64,000 bases of DNA from Domibacillus sp. PGB-M46 (GCF_022668875.1 NZ_JAKGCR010000006.1:186001-250000); one strand, 5' to 3'. Positions 42,570 to 52,568 are shown, counted from the stretch's first letter. Notes: a model not told the origin generated them from the sequence alone. A program made the numbers and translations.

Positions 42570-42600
42570 AAAAAGCAGCCGGCATCGGGAGCCGGCTGCT
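42570..42600 (-). terminator. Terminator of the second GGDEF-EAL gene
   Basis: 10-bp stem AGCAGCCGGC/GCCGGCTGCT, loop of seven, followed on the minus strand by a T-rich tail. Confidence 0.85.
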
Positions 42601-42606
42601 GTTCGG

Positions 42607-44760
42607 TTAAGCGAAAAATTCGTCTGGCGGCGCCGGCCGCCCGAGCAGGTAGCCCTGGGCGGCGTCGCACTGGTATTCTTTTAAAATGGAAAGCTGTTCT
42701 GCCGTTTCGACTCCTTCGGCCACAACGTGAAGGCCAAGATGATGCGCCATTAAAATAATGGTCGTGGCGATTTTTTCGGCGCTTTCATTAACTGCAATAT
42801 CACGGACAAAAGACTGGTCGATTTTTAACGTGTCAAGCGGCAGCTTCTGCAAATAACTGAGCGAGCTGTAGCCTGTCCCGAAATCATCAATGGAGATAAA
42901 AACACCGATACGCTGCAGCTGCTGCAAAACAGCGGCAGCGTTATCCGTGTCCATCGTCATGCTTTCGGTAATTTCACACGTTAAATGGGACGGCTGAATG
43001 CCGGTTTCTTCGATGATCGCCTGGATCGTTTCTGCCAGATTGGACTGGTAAAACTGTGAAATAGACAAATTGACGGACATACAGGTAAGGGAACGCCCTT
43101 CTTCCTGCCACGCCTTCAGCTGACGGCAGGCGGTGCGGATGACCCACTCGCCGATCGGAATAATCAAGCCCGTTTCTTCCGCAATGGGGATAAACTCGCC
43201 AGGTGAAACCAGGCCAAAATGCCGGCTGTTCCAGCGAATCAGGGCTTCTGCCCCGTAAATGTCACCGGTGCACAAGTTCTGAATCGGCTGATAGACAAGG
43301 CTTAGTTCTTCCCGTTCAAGCGCTGAGCGAAGCTCGCTTTCCATCTTTAATTTTTTTAGTGACTGCCGGTCCAGCATACTGGTATAAAACTGAAAGGAAT
43401 TCCGGTTTTTCTTTTTGGCTTCATACATCGCCATGTCGGCTTTGCGGAACAGGTCCTGTTCCTGTATACCGTCATGCGGATACAAGCTGATCCCAATGCT
43501 TGCTGTCATAAACAGCTCATTTCCTTGAAGGGAAAAAGGCTCGCGAAACGTCCCTAATATCGCCGCCGCCATATCAGCCGCATCCTGACCGCTTGTCCGC
43601 TCAATCCAGACGGTAAATTCATCACCGCCTTCACGGGAAAAAAGAAGGGAATGACCGAGACGCGTTTGAATGCGGTCAACAATCATCTTAAGCAAATCAT
43701 CACCGGTTTTATGGCCGAACGAATCATTGATAAATTTAAAACGATCCAAATCCAGGAAAAAAAGTGCGTGTGTGTCATGCGGATAACGGGCAATCGTATT
43801 CTCGAGCGCCTGCCGGAACTGCCGGCGGTTCGGCAGGCCGGTCAAGTGGTCGTGATAAGCTAACTGGTGAATTTGTTCTTTCGCCCGGTAATGCTGAATG
43901 GCCAGGCTCGTTAACCGGGTCGCTTCACGGATGAGCCGTTTATCCGCTTCAGTCGGTACAGCCGGCTGGCGGGCATACATCGCAAACGTGGCAATGATCT
44001 GCTGATCATCATCAAAAACAGGAGTGGACCAGCAGGCATGTAACTGATGTTTAAGTGCGATATCCCGATATCCAGACCAGCGGCGGTCTTTTGCGAGGTC
44101 CGCTGCAATAACAGGTGCCCCTAAAAAAGCAGCCGTGCCGCACGATCCCTGGTTTTCAGCGACGGGGACCCCATCAATATATGTAACATATTTGTCAGGC
44201 AGCCCAGGCGCTGCAACGTGAAAAAGAGCCCTCTTTTCCTGGTCAAGCAGCATAATCGCACACAGATGGCCCGGTGAAATGCGCTCCGCCATGGCTGCAA
44301 TCTGGTGAAGAACTTCATCAAAGGGAGCACCTTTGGCAATCATTTGCAAAATACAGTTTTGTCCGTTTAAAAGCTCGCTTGTGTATTGTTCATTCGTCCG
44401 CACACGGCCGATGCCAAAAGCGCCTTGAACAGCACCGTTCTCGTAAATAGGAACGGCATTTACAGATAAGTGAACGATATATCCATCTTTATGCTGAAAC
44501 ATCATACGAAAAGATGCTTTATTTCCTTGAAGAACATGGGAAAAATGAGCCTCTACCTCTGCCACATGTTCTGTTGGAATTATCTTTTTATAATCGATCC
44601 GGTTAAATTCAGCTGACGTATAACCGAGTATCCGGACAGCCGCTTCGTTCATCAGCTGAACATTTCCTTTTGTATCTATCGCAAACGAAATTTCGTCATC
44701 TTGTTCAAATAAAGATTGGTACACATCGAGCAGTGATGAAGACCAAAATAAATTTTCCAT
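42607..44760 (-). CDS. PAS-GAF-GGDEF-EAL protein (cyclic-di-GMP turnover)
   Basis: 717 residues. PAS (about 10-130), a GAF-like domain (about 150-290, [20 protein letters not shown]), GGDEF (about 295-450) and EAL (about 465-705). The GGDEF core reads [11 protein letters not shown] and the EAL core AEALIRWNS with [11 protein letters not shown] and KIDQSFV, all intact. No membrane segment is visible, so it is probably cytosolic and controlled by ligands of its PAS and GAF domains. ATG 44760 is preferred to the upstream in-frame ATG 44787 because an AGAGGAG ribosome site lies 8 bases before it. It points toward the other GGDEF-EAL gene. Confidence 0.93.
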   Translation of the reverse strand: MENLFWSSSLLDVYQSLFEQDDEISFAIDTKGNVQLMNEAAVRILGYTSAEFNRIDYKKIIPTEHVAEVEAHFSHVLQGNKASFRMMFQHKDGYIVHLSVNAVPIYENGAVQGAFGIGRVRTNEQYTSELLNGQNCILQMIAKGAPFDEVLHQIAAMAERISPGHLCAIMLLDQEKRALFHVAAPGLPDKYVTYIDGVPVAENQGSCGTAAFLGAPVIAADLAKDRRWSGYRDIALKHQLHACWSTPVFDDDQQIIATFAMYARQPAVPTEADKRLIREATRLTSLAIQHYRAKEQIHQLAYHDHLTGLPNRRQFRQALENTIARYPHDTHALFFLDLDRFKFINDSFGHKTGDDLLKMIVDRIQTRLGHSLLFSREGGDEFTVWIERTSGQDAADMAAAILGTFREPFSLQGNELFMTASIGISLYPHDGIQEQDLFRKADMAMYEAKKKNRNSFQFYTSMLDRQSLKKLKMESELRSALEREELSLVYQPIQNLCTGDIYGAEALIRWNSRHFGLVSPGEFIPIAEETGLIIPIGEWVIRTACRQLKAWQEEGRSLTCMSVNLSISQFYQSNLAETIQAIIEETGIQPSHLTCEITESMTMDTDNAAAVLQQLQRIGVFISIDDFGTGYSSLSYLQKLPLDTLKIDQSFVRDIAVNESAEKIATTIILMAHHLGLHVVAEGVETAEQLSILKEYQCDAAQGYLLGRPAPPDEFFA

Positions 44761-44989
44761 AACCTCTGCTCCTCTTTCTGCAGGCATTTTTTTTAATCTT
44801 ACTAGAAATATGTCGAATGGGCTATGTAAAAACGGGGGAAAACGGTAGTTTAAAAAGAAAATGGAAGCCCGTTCTTTTTCCCTTTACCCTGTTTTTTGCT
44901 TAAAGAGCAGGCAAACAATAGTTTTCATGAAGGAATAAATTGTTTATACTGTAAATTATGAATAGTTAAATAGTAAAGGAGCAGATGTC

Positions 44990-45385
44990 ATGGCGTTTCA
45001 AGATCAAATGCGGACGTTTTTAGACGCTCGTTATAAAGATGAATTATTTTTAGCAGATTTGTTTCTCGATTTATATGGAAAGTTAGAAGCCTTTGATGAT
45101 TCTTTGGAAAAATATGCAGCGGTCGGCTTGGACGCAGCATTTGAAGCAGCAGAAAACGCAGCAGCGCTCCGAATCGAAGACCGTTTTCTCCGCTTTGACG
45201 TCGTGTTTGATGAAACAGAGCCGTTTATCCAAGTAAGCGCGGGTAAAACAACGGAGGAAGAGCCGGATATTCTCGACAATATTTATGCGGACCAGGCAGC
45301 CTATGCGGACAGCTTATACTGGCAGCAGGGCGAAGAAAAAGCGTTTGATTCCTATTTGAAATCGGCGTTTGCCCGGCTCTTGTAA
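44990..45385 (+). CDS. Hypothetical acidic protein (131 aa)
   Basis: 131 residues, acidic, alanine- and aspartate-rich, predicted helical, no membrane segment and no family I recognise. AAAGGAGCAGATGTC precedes ATG 44990. It is a single-gene unit with its own terminator. No context hint to function. Confidence 0.75.
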   Translation: MAFQDQMRTFLDARYKDELFLADLFLDLYGKLEAFDDSLEKYAAVGLDAAFEAAENAAALRIEDRFLRFDVVFDETEPFIQVSAGKTTEEEPDILDNIYADQAAYADSLYWQQGEEKAFDSYLKSAFARLL

Positions 45386-45419
45386 AAGCTTGCTTTGGAC
45401 TGAATAAATCATACAAGGG

Positions 45420-45447
45420 CGGCCTGTCAATTGGGACAGGCCGTTTT
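45420..45447 (+). terminator. Intrinsic terminator
   Basis: 9-bp perfect stem CGGCCTGTC/GACAGGCCG, loop AATTGG, then TTTT. Confidence 0.8.
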
Positions 45448-45500
45448 CGTCTGTAAAAAAGCAAAAAACGACACAATTATTCCTTTATTTGGATCTTGTT

Positions 45501-45506
45501 TATAAT
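45501..45506 (+). promoter_or_regulatory. Candidate -10 box of the SLH gene
   Basis: A perfect TATAAT lies 35 bases before the GTG start. No good -35 is seen at the usual distance. Confidence 0.4.
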
Positions 45507-45535
45507 AGAATGAAAGAAAAAGGGAGAGTGGAAAA

Positions 45536-46960
45536 GTGAGAAAAATGGTTCAAGCAGCCGGAGTGCTGTCCCTGCTGGCAGCCGGCCTGTCTTTTAGTGG
45601 ACAAGCCTCCGCTGATACTTCTGCATGTGCTGCATACGGAAGTGTACAGCCGGGCGTGAATCCGTCCTTCCAGCACATTAATTGCCTGCTGACAGAGGAA
45701 GCGCTGAAGCAGGAAATTCCGCCTGAGGTTGTTAAAGCGATTGCGACACAGGAAAATGGCGGCTGGAAACAATTTGATGAAAGTGGACAAGCGGTCGTTT
45801 CAGACGATGGCGGCATTGGTCTTATGCAGCTGACCAACCAGTCCCAATTTAAAGAAGAACTTTTAAAAACAGACTTGGCTTATAACATTGAAGCGGGCGT
45901 GACTGTGCTTGGCCAGATGTATGACAGCAATGTCCCGAAAATTGCCGGTGCAGGCCGTGATGTAATCGAAAACTGGTATTTTCCAGTGATGGCGTATAAC
46001 GGCATCAAGCCTGTCAACAGCCCAATCAAACAAGAAGACGGTGAAAAAAATACGGCTGCTTATCAAGAGCAGGTATTTGCTGAGATCAAAGCGTCGAGTT
46101 TTTTAAACGATCGGTCATTTGCAGACTTTGGCTTTAAGACCTCGGACTTTCAATATGATCCAGAAAAAACGGACAACATCGTATTCAAGAAAATGAGCTA
46201 TACGCCGACGGGAAAATTGAATCAAACCGCCTATAACCTGCAAAAAGGAGACCAGGCCGTAACTTTAAATACGCCAGCCCTGCGGAGCATTCCAGGCGGT
46301 GGACCGGAAGCTGTTATAAAGACACTTCCGGAGGGCACTCTTTTAACTGTGACCGGCCCGTTTCAATTTGATGAAAATCCAAAAAGCAACCGGCAGTTTG
46401 TCTGGTACCCGGTGAGAACGGCAGATGGCAAAACAGGCTTTGTTTCGTCTGCTTATCTTGAAAAATCGGACAAGCCTGCTGCGCCGTTGTTTAAAGATGT
46501 GTCAGCTAATCACCGTTTTTACAATGATATCGCTGCCCTCAGCAGTCAGGGAATTATCAGCGGATATCCGGACGGCACCTTTAAGCCTGGCAGCCAAGTA
46601 ACCCGCGGAGAGGCAGCGACGATGGTCGTGCGGGCGCTCGGGTTGCCGACCAATGGCATGAAGCCTATTGAAGTCGCCAAGAAACAGGGGATTATAAACG
46701 GAGACAGGAACGGCCGTTTAGCAGAAACAGAGCCGGTTACAAGAGCACAAGTAGCCATTATCCTGACGAATGCATTTAACTTAAAGGAAACCGTCTCGAT
46801 TTCATTTACGGATGTACATTCACGAATGGCAGCCTACGATTCAATTCGCCGGGTAGTCGCAGCGGGTATTGCCTACGGAGATAACAACAAGTTTAATCCG
46901 GACAAGCCTGTTACACGCGGCGAGCTTGCGGCGTTTTTAAACCGCACGCTAGAGCGATAA
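45536..46960 (+). CDS. Secreted lysozyme-like / SH3 / S-layer-homology protein
   Basis: 474 residues: signal peptide (about 1-26, cleaved after a typical AxA), a lysozyme-like transglycosylase region (about 40-190; VVKAIATQENGGWKQF gives the catalytic Glu, and GIGLMQLTN the family glycine/glutamine segment), an SH3-type region (about 235-310, PVRTADGKTGFVSSAYL), and SLH repeats (about 320-474; FKDVSANHRFYNDIAALS, then GYPDGTFKPGSQVTRGEAAT). The final SLH copy ends RGELAAFLNRTLER. SLH repeats bind secondary wall polymers. It would cut or remodel peptidoglycan at the surface. Start GTG 45536 follows AGGGAGAG; no other gene is in the unit. Confidence 0.9.
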   Translation: MRKMVQAAGVLSLLAAGLSFSGQASADTSACAAYGSVQPGVNPSFQHINCLLTEEALKQEIPPEVVKAIATQENGGWKQFDESGQAVVSDDGGIGLMQLTNQSQFKEELLKTDLAYNIEAGVTVLGQMYDSNVPKIAGAGRDVIENWYFPVMAYNGIKPVNSPIKQEDGEKNTAAYQEQVFAEIKASSFLNDRSFADFGFKTSDFQYDPEKTDNIVFKKMSYTPTGKLNQTAYNLQKGDQAVTLNTPALRSIPGGGPEAVIKTLPEGTLLTVTGPFQFDENPKSNRQFVWYPVRTADGKTGFVSSAYLEKSDKPAAPLFKDVSANHRFYNDIAALSSQGIISGYPDGTFKPGSQVTRGEAATMVVRALGLPTNGMKPIEVAKKQGIINGDRNGRLAETEPVTRAQVAIILTNAFNLKETVSISFTDVHSRMAAYDSIRRVVAAGIAYGDNNKFNPDKPVTRGELAAFLNRTLER

Positions 46961-46964
46961 TCCA

Positions 46965-46995
46965 AAAGACCTGCTCGTCAGCAGGTCTTTTTCTT
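46965..46995 (+). terminator. Intrinsic terminator
   Basis: 11-bp perfect stem AAAGACCTGCT/AGCAGGTCTTT with loop CGTC and a T tail. Confidence 0.93.
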
Positions 46996-47089
46996 ATTAC
47001 TTAATGTGCAAAGTTCAAAATAAAATGTGTTTTTAATCAAATAAGCAAGGGAAGTGTAAAGAGAAAAGAAAAAAGAAGGGGGATTGCGC

Positions 47090-47818
47090 ATGTGGCAGGC
47101 ATTAATGTGGGGCGGTGTATCCGGCTCAGCCGTATTGCTCGGTGCATTGGCCGCGTTGTTTGTGCCTATTCAAAAACGGCTGATCGGCTGCATTATGGCT
47201 TTTGGTACAGGTGTGCTGATTGGGGCAGCCACTTATGAGCTGCTCGGTGAATCTGTTGAAGAAGGCGGCTTTCTGGCGACCGGAGCCGGCTTTCTGGCTG
47301 GAGCGCTTGTTTTTACGATCTTAGACATTTATATTTCACGAAAAGGGGCCGCTAAACGGAAACGCTCGCATGAGCAGGATTCGGGCGGCGGGTCGGGGCT
47401 TGCGATTTTCATTGGAACGGTTATGGATGCCATACCGGAATCCATTATGATCGGTGCGAGCCTTTTAGCGGGAAAAGGGGTCAGCTTTTTACTTGTCATT
47501 GCCATTTTTATCAGCAACGTGCCGGAAGGTCTTTCAAGTACAACGGGTCTTTTAAAAGGCGGCTATTCAAAGAAAAAAATATTTCTTTTATGGCTGACTG
47601 TTCTGGTCATTTCCGCTCTTTGCGCATGGGGCGGCTATTTTTTCCTGGAAGATGCAAGCCCGGCCATTATGGCAGCCATCGCGGCTTTTGCGGGCGGCGG
47701 GATTATTGCAATGGTCGGGTCGACCATGATGCCTGAAGCATTTGAAGAGGGCGGCCCGGTCGTCGGCTTTATGGCAGCACTCGGGCTGTTTGTATCCCTG
47801 CTGCTGAATGAGCTGTAA
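47090..47818 (+). CDS. ZIP family metal transporter
   Basis: 242 residues with about seven to eight membrane segments. A charged, glycine-rich cytosolic loop (about 85-105, SHEQDSGGGSG) separates the halves. The family metal-site helices are present: DAIPESIMIGASLL and SNVPEGLSSTTGLLK. It would import divalent cations such as zinc or iron. TTG 47084 opens the frame but ATG 47090 follows AAGGGGG at an 8-base distance and is chosen. The gene stands alone, followed by a terminator. Confidence 0.92.
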   Translation: MWQALMWGGVSGSAVLLGALAALFVPIQKRLIGCIMAFGTGVLIGAATYELLGESVEEGGFLATGAGFLAGALVFTILDIYISRKGAAKRKRSHEQDSGGGSGLAIFIGTVMDAIPESIMIGASLLAGKGVSFLLVIAIFISNVPEGLSSTTGLLKGGYSKKKIFLLWLTVLVISALCAWGGYFFLEDASPAIMAAIAAFAGGGIIAMVGSTMMPEAFEEGGPVVGFMAALGLFVSLLLNEL

Positions 47819-47842
47819 AAGAGGGGCCTCCCTCTTTTTTTC
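47818..47842 (+). terminator. Intrinsic terminator after the ZIP gene
   Basis: 8-bp stem AAAGAGGG/CCCTCTTT with loop GCCT and a T tail. Confidence 0.9.
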
Positions 47843-47895
47843 TTGTCTTCAATTTATGGAAAACTGCTACACTGTTAATAAGAGGTGGACGCTTT

Positions 47896-48444
47896 ATGAT
47901 AGAGGCAGAACAATGGATCGAAAGAACGATCGAGCAGGCGGGATGGCTGGGACCGGTTTTATTTGTTTTTTTACATCTGATCCGCCCCTTTTTATTTCTG
48001 CCGGTCGTGATTGTTTGTATGGCAGGAGGATATGCATTCGGGTTTGTCTGGGGATCTTTATATTCTATTATTGGCCTGTCACTGATGAGTGCCGTTTTTT
48101 ATAAACTGATTGACCACTTTCCGCGTGTGCGCGAACGAATGTTAAAAGTAAAACGGAAAGTGGCCGGGGAGCGGAAAATGACGATCGGGCAGGTTATGCT
48201 GCTGCGGGTGATGCCGTTTGTTCATTTTCACCTGCTGTCCGTTTATTTAATGGATATGACCAAATCGTACCGCGAATACATGCACTATTCTTTGCTTGGC
48301 GTAATTACACCGGCTCTTTTATATACCGCTTTTGGCGATGTGATTGAAAAAATGCCCTGGTATGAATCGCTTACGTTTTTAACGGTGCTGCTTTTGCTTT
48401 ATGCCCTGCTTGAAAAAAGGAAAAAGCGCAGGCAGCAGGATTAA
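47896..48444 (+). CDS. TVP38/TMEM64 family (DedA-like) membrane protein
   Basis: 182 residues with about five to six hydrophobic segments, starting LLFVFLHLIRPFLFLPVVI as in the family, whose members (YtxB, YdjZ types) resemble DedA proteins in lipid scrambling or flipping. AGAGGTGG lies 8 bases before ATG 47896. The short basic tail EKRKKRRQQD is cytosolic. No operon partner. Confidence 0.88.
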   Translation: MIEAEQWIERTIEQAGWLGPVLFVFLHLIRPFLFLPVVIVCMAGGYAFGFVWGSLYSIIGLSLMSAVFYKLIDHFPRVRERMLKVKRKVAGERKMTIGQVMLLRVMPFVHFHLLSVYLMDMTKSYREYMHYSLLGVITPALLYTAFGDVIEKMPWYESLTFLTVLLLLYALLEKRKKRRQQD

Positions 48445-48595
48445 GATAAGATGTCTTAACATATTTAATTTTTTTCTGAATTCATTATGTGCAAAATTCA
48501 ACAAAAAATAAAAACGGGCGGCTTCCAGGCAATGTTTATTCTTTGTGAGCGGGGGAATACTTTTTCTGTAAAATAAAACGGATGGAGTGGATACC

Positions 48596-49471
48596 ATGAC
48601 GCAAGATAAATTTGAAAAAATGGATGAACAAACACCTCCGCAAACACAAAGTGAGCAGCCGGGTATCGAATCAGAGATGACGCCTGAGCCGCTGTATGAT
48701 GACCCGAATTATAAAGGATCTGGAAAGCTCGCCGGAAAAGTCGCCTTGATCACAGGCGGCGATTCTGGAATCGGCCGCGCGGTAGCGGTTGCTTTTGCAA
48801 AAGAAGGAGCCAATGTCGCGATTGCCTACTTAAATGAAGAAAGCGACGCGAAAAAAACGGTCGACATCGTTGAATCGTATGGCGTAAAGGCGATGCACAA
48901 AGCAACAGACGTCAGCAAGGTGGAAAACTGCAGGCAGCTTGTGGAAGAGGTTGTGTCGGAGTTTGGCGGCTTAAACATTCTCGTAAACAATGCAGCCAAG
49001 CAATTTCCAACAAAGAACTTTTTAGAGATTTCGCCAGAGCAGCTGCAGGAAACGTTCCAGACGAACATTTTCTCGATGTTTTACATGTCACAGGCAGCCC
49101 TTCCGCATCTAACAGAAGGAGATGCCATCATTAATACATCGTCTGTAACGGCGTACCGGGGCTCACCAGAGCTGATTGACTATTCCTCAACTAAAGGAGC
49201 GATCACAACGTTTACCCGGTCGCTGTCAGCGAATTTGGTGGAAAAAGGAATCCGTGTAAACTCCGTTGCGCCAGGTCCAATTTGGACGCCGCTGATCCCG
49301 GCTACATTCGACGAAAAGAAAGTAGGAAAGCACGGAGACAGCACGCCGATGAAGCGCATGGGACAGCCATCGGAGAATGCACCGGCTTACGTATACCTTG
49401 CTTCAAATGATTCCACATACGTCACAGGACAAACGATTCACGTCAATGGTGGCGACTATATTAGTTCTTAA
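48596..49471 (+). CDS. SDR family oxidoreductase (YhdF-like)
   Basis: 291 residues. A 35-residue N-terminal extension precedes the Rossmann fold: TGGDSGIGRAVAVAFAKEGA (cofactor loop), NILVNNAAKQ, INTSSVTAYRG, and the active-site YSSTKGA (Tyr-x-x-x-Lys). NGGDYISS ends the protein. This is the extended cytosolic SDR of Bacillus (YhdF/YghA type), reducing unknown carbonyl substrates with NAD(P)H. ATG 48596 is chosen over GTG 48587 because GGAG at 48584-48587 is 8 bases upstream. A terminator follows at once. Confidence 0.92.
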   Translation: MTQDKFEKMDEQTPPQTQSEQPGIESEMTPEPLYDDPNYKGSGKLAGKVALITGGDSGIGRAVAVAFAKEGANVAIAYLNEESDAKKTVDIVESYGVKAMHKATDVSKVENCRQLVEEVVSEFGGLNILVNNAAKQFPTKNFLEISPEQLQETFQTNIFSMFYMSQAALPHLTEGDAIINTSSVTAYRGSPELIDYSSTKGAITTFTRSLSANLVEKGIRVNSVAPGPIWTPLIPATFDEKKVGKHGDSTPMKRMGQPSENAPAYVYLASNDSTYVTGQTIHVNGGDYISS

Positions 49472-49476
49472 ATCAT

Positions 49477-49504
49477 AAAACCCCTGCTTTTAGCAGGGGT
49501 TTTT
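49477..49504 (+). terminator. Intrinsic terminator
   Basis: 12-bp stem core ACCCCTGCT/AGCAGGGGT with loop TTT and a T tail. Confidence 0.92.
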
Positions 49505-49600
49505 GTGTGAGGAAAGTTCACATTTCTATTGTGATTTTAGGTGAAAGCCTTTATTCTAAAAAAGTAATCTATTTTAAATATAGAAATGGAGAGATGATAT

Positions 49601-51085
49601 TTGGAAGCATTCGTGACCTCGTTAAATGGTATTTTGTGGAGCAACCCGGTGATCTATGGACTTCTAGCTGTCGGTTTAATTTTTTCAATTTTAACAAGAT
49701 TCTTGCAAGTTCGTCATTTCAAGGAAATGATTACTTTAATGTTTAGCGGAAAAAGCTCTGATGCGGGGGTTTCGTCTTTTCAAGCGATGTCTATCGCGCT
49801 GAGCGGCCGTGTCGGAACGGGAAACATTGCCGGAGTGGCATCCGCAATTTTCTACGGCGGTCCGGGTGCGGTTTTTTGGATGTGGGCTATTGCCTTTATC
49901 GGCGCGGCAAGCGCATTCGTAGAGTCTACACTGGCTCAAATTTACAAAACAAAACAGGATGGGCAGTATCGCGGGGGTCCCGCTTATTACATTGAAAAAG
50001 GCATGGGTGTAAAATGGTTCGCTGTGTTATTTGCCATTGCGGCCTTGATCGCCATGGCGATTTTAATGCCGGGTGTTCAATCCAACGCGATTGCCGGCGG
50101 TATGAAAAATGCTTTTAATATGAGTCCAACGGTTACAGGTCTTATTATTGTTCTTCTTCTTGCTTTTATTATTTTCGGCGGCGTGAAGCGCATTGCGAAC
50201 GCTGCGCAAATCATCGTGCCGTTTATGGCTCTTGGCTATATTTTATTAGCTCTTATTATTGTAGCTATGAACATTACGGAGCTGCCAGCGGTTCTTTCTC
50301 TTATTTTCCGAAGTGCGTTTGGCATGGATCAAGTATTTGGCGGATTGCTCGGAATGGCGATTTCCTGGGGAGTAAAACGCGGCGTTTATTCAAATGAAGC
50401 AGGGCAGGGTACCGGGGCTCATCCGGCAGCAGCAGCAGAAGTATCCCATCCAGCCAAACAGGGGCTTGTGCAGGCATTTTCTGTTTATGTTGATACGCTT
50501 TTAGTTTGTTCTGCAACAGCGTTTATGATTCTCATGACAGGCATGTATAACACGCAGGCAGAAGATGGTTCGTTTTTAGCTCAAAACCTGCCGGCCCAGG
50601 AAATCGGACCTGGATTTACACAGGCAGCCATTGACACCGTGTTTCCTGGATTTGGATCTGGATTTATAGCAGTGGCCCTATTCTTTTTCGCTTTTACGAC
50701 GATTATGGCGTATTATTACATTGCCGAAACCAATATTTTTTACTTGATGCGCGGCCGGACAAGCATGACGGCGATCAACAGTTTACGTATCCTTTTACTT
50801 CTTACAACATTCTACGGCGCCACGAATGAATCAACGCTTGCCTGGGCATTTGGCGATGCGGGACTTGGCATCATGGTATGGCTGAATGTGATCGCCATCG
50901 TGATCCTGGCTAAACCGGCGCTTCTTGCATTAAAAGATTACGAAGCCCAGAAAAAGCAGGGCAAGGACCCGGTATTTGATCCAAGACCACTTGGCATTAA
51001 AAACGCAGATTTCTGGGAAAATGAATATAACCAGAATGACGGAGACTTGAATACACCACCTGTTCAAAAAACAAGCGGCCCCTAA
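49601..51085 (+). CDS. Sodium:alanine symporter family protein (AGCS)
   Basis: 494 residues and roughly ten to eleven membrane segments. The AGCS signature GRVGTGNIAGVASAIFYGGP appears near residue 70, and NEAGQGTGAHPAAAAEVSHP near 265, both conserved in alanine/glycine:cation symporters such as AlsT. It would import alanine or glycine with Na+. TTG 49601 follows GGAGA at 49588-49592. An inverted TGTGA/TCACA pair lies upstream at 49505-49521, a possible regulatory site, with no known factor. Confidence 0.93.
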   Translation: MEAFVTSLNGILWSNPVIYGLLAVGLIFSILTRFLQVRHFKEMITLMFSGKSSDAGVSSFQAMSIALSGRVGTGNIAGVASAIFYGGPGAVFWMWAIAFIGAASAFVESTLAQIYKTKQDGQYRGGPAYYIEKGMGVKWFAVLFAIAALIAMAILMPGVQSNAIAGGMKNAFNMSPTVTGLIIVLLLAFIIFGGVKRIANAAQIIVPFMALGYILLALIIVAMNITELPAVLSLIFRSAFGMDQVFGGLLGMAISWGVKRGVYSNEAGQGTGAHPAAAAEVSHPAKQGLVQAFSVYVDTLLVCSATAFMILMTGMYNTQAEDGSFLAQNLPAQEIGPGFTQAAIDTVFPGFGSGFIAVALFFFAFTTIMAYYYIAETNIFYLMRGRTSMTAINSLRILLLLTTFYGATNESTLAWAFGDAGLGIMVWLNVIAIVILAKPALLALKDYEAQKKQGKDPVFDPRPLGIKNADFWENEYNQNDGDLNTPPVQKTSGP

Positions 51086-51099
51086 AAGGGCTGCTTTTT
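51072..51099 (+). terminator. Intrinsic terminator overlapping the end of the symporter gene
   Basis: 9-bp stem AAGCGGCCC/GGGCTGCTT (one G-T pair), then six T residues. Confidence 0.85.
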
Positions 51100-51231
51100 T
51101 GTGTGTGGATGGAAGAAATGATGCACGTGGAAGCGGTGCAATAAAAGTTTGATTCCCTCTGTTTAAATATATTTCCGTTTGGGGAGCAATTTGCTAAAAT
51201 GAGCAAGGGTGAACAAAAGGAGGTTTTTTAC

Positions 51232-52425
51232 ATGACTGGTGATCAGCGGAAAAAGTTAGTCATTTTGATGATTAATATGTTTATCGCTATTGGCAGCTTC
51301 GGTATCATTATTCCTATTTTGCCTGCGTATTTGGACTCCATTAACGAAGGAGGAATGGCTGCCGGGCTAATGATTGCGATTTTTGCGGGTGCGCAGCTTA
51401 TTTTTTCACCGATTGCCGGTAAGTGGGCGGATGATTACGGCCGACGGAGGATGATTATATATGGTTTGTTCGGACTTGCGCTTTCCATGTTTGTGTTTTA
51501 TTTCTTTAATTCAATTTGGATGCTGTACGCCTCGCGTGTGATCGGCGGAATCGGTGCAGCCCTATTGGTGCCGGCTATCTTCGCGTATGTGGCGGATATT
51601 ACGTCGTTTGACCAGCGGGCGAAAGGCAACAGCTTGATTTCAGCCGCCATGTCATTCGGGATCGTGGTCGGCCCTGGTATCGGCGGCTTTCTCGCGGATT
51701 TCGGCTTAAAAGCCCCGTTTTTGATTTCTGCGGTTGTCGCTTTGTTTGCGGTTTTGTTCTCCGTTGTGCTCCTAAAAGAACCGGAGCGGCCGGAACAGCC
51801 GGCCGCAGCACACCATCCGGCTGAGGAGCCGATGATGAAAAAGCTGGCCCGCTCGGTGACCATGCCATATTTCATTCCGCTTGTGATCACGCTCGTGATG
51901 AGTTTTGGCTTAATGGCGTATGAGTCAGTGCTTGGCTTGTTTGTCGACGATGAATTTGGCGCTACACCGCAGGATATTGCCCTTATGGTGACGTCTACCG
52001 GCATTGTCAGCGTACTTGTTCAGCTGTTTGTGGTCGACCGTATTGTAAGCAGGTATGGAGAAGGAAAAGTGTTGAATCTGTTTTTGGCCGTTGCCGCTCT
52101 TGGCTTTTTCATTTCCTTGTTTGCGGGAAATTACTGGCTGTTTTTCGGCATTTCGCTTCTTATATTTTGTGCCACATCGATTTTGCGCCCGGTGCTCAAT
52201 ACGCTTATTTCCAAAATGGCAGGCTCGGAGCAGGGGTTTGCGATGGGGATGAACAACATGTATATGTCGATTGGAAATGTGCTCGGCCCAACCTGCGCTG
52301 GACTTTTATATGATGTGAATATCTTCTTCCCGTTTATGCTCGGTTTGGTGCTGCTTGGACTGGCGCTCATGATTACAATCATCTGGCAAAAGCGGTCTGT
52401 GAAACAAAATGTGCTGTCTTCTTAA
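51232..52425 (+). CDS. MFS multidrug exporter (Bmr/NorA-like)
   Basis: 397 residues, twelve membrane segments with the MFS motif DDYGRRRMI in the 2-3 loop. The early IGSFGIIIPILPAYLDS and the conserved GPGIGGFLADFG in helix 5 (motif C, antiporter type) fit drug/H+ exporters. ATG 51232 is used because AAAAGGAGG stands 6-7 bases upstream; the earlier ATG 51199 encodes the ribosome site itself. The stop is within a terminator hairpin. It is next to an Rrf2 regulator on the same strand, but separated by a terminator. Confidence 0.92.
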   Translation: MTGDQRKKLVILMINMFIAIGSFGIIIPILPAYLDSINEGGMAAGLMIAIFAGAQLIFSPIAGKWADDYGRRRMIIYGLFGLALSMFVFYFFNSIWMLYASRVIGGIGAALLVPAIFAYVADITSFDQRAKGNSLISAAMSFGIVVGPGIGGFLADFGLKAPFLISAVVALFAVLFSVVLLKEPERPEQPAAAHHPAEEPMMKKLARSVTMPYFIPLVITLVMSFGLMAYESVLGLFVDDEFGATPQDIALMVTSTGIVSVLVQLFVVDRIVSRYGEGKVLNLFLAVAALGFFISLFAGNYWLFFGISLLIFCATSILRPVLNTLISKMAGSEQGFAMGMNNMYMSIGNVLGPTCAGLLYDVNIFFPFMLGLVLLGLALMITIIWQKRSVKQNVLSS

Positions 52426-52446
52426 TAAGAAGGCAGCTTTTTTTGT
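52413..52446 (+). terminator. Intrinsic terminator overlapping the MFS stop codon
   Basis: 11-bp stem GCTGTCTTCTT/AAGAAGGCAGC (one G-T pair) with an AAT loop and a T run. Confidence 0.9.
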
Positions 52447-52470
52447 CGGAAAAAGGCGATGAAACATGGA

Positions 52471-52499
52471 TTGACAATCCATCATTCCTGTTGTAAAAT
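52471..52499 (+). promoter_or_regulatory. Sigma-A type promoter upstream of the Rrf2 gene
   Basis: TTGACA at 52471-52476, 17-base spacer, TAAAAT at 52494-52499. It is a near-consensus promoter. Confidence 0.7.
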
Positions 52500-52507
52500 C
52501 ACTTCCA

Positions 52508-52542
52508 TTGACTTTTGGAACTGTAACAAATAAAATTACAGT
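52508..52542 (+). promoter_or_regulatory. Second promoter with overlapping inverted repeat (possible Rrf2 autoregulation)
   Basis: TTGACT (52508-52513), 17 bases, TAAAAT (52531-52536). A perfect inverted repeat ACTGTAA / TTACAGT with a 9-base spacer (52520-52542) covers the spacer and -10. That arrangement is what a repressor operator would have. Confidence 0.5.
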
Positions 52543-52568
52543 ATGTTTTCAGAAAGGGGAACGCACGG

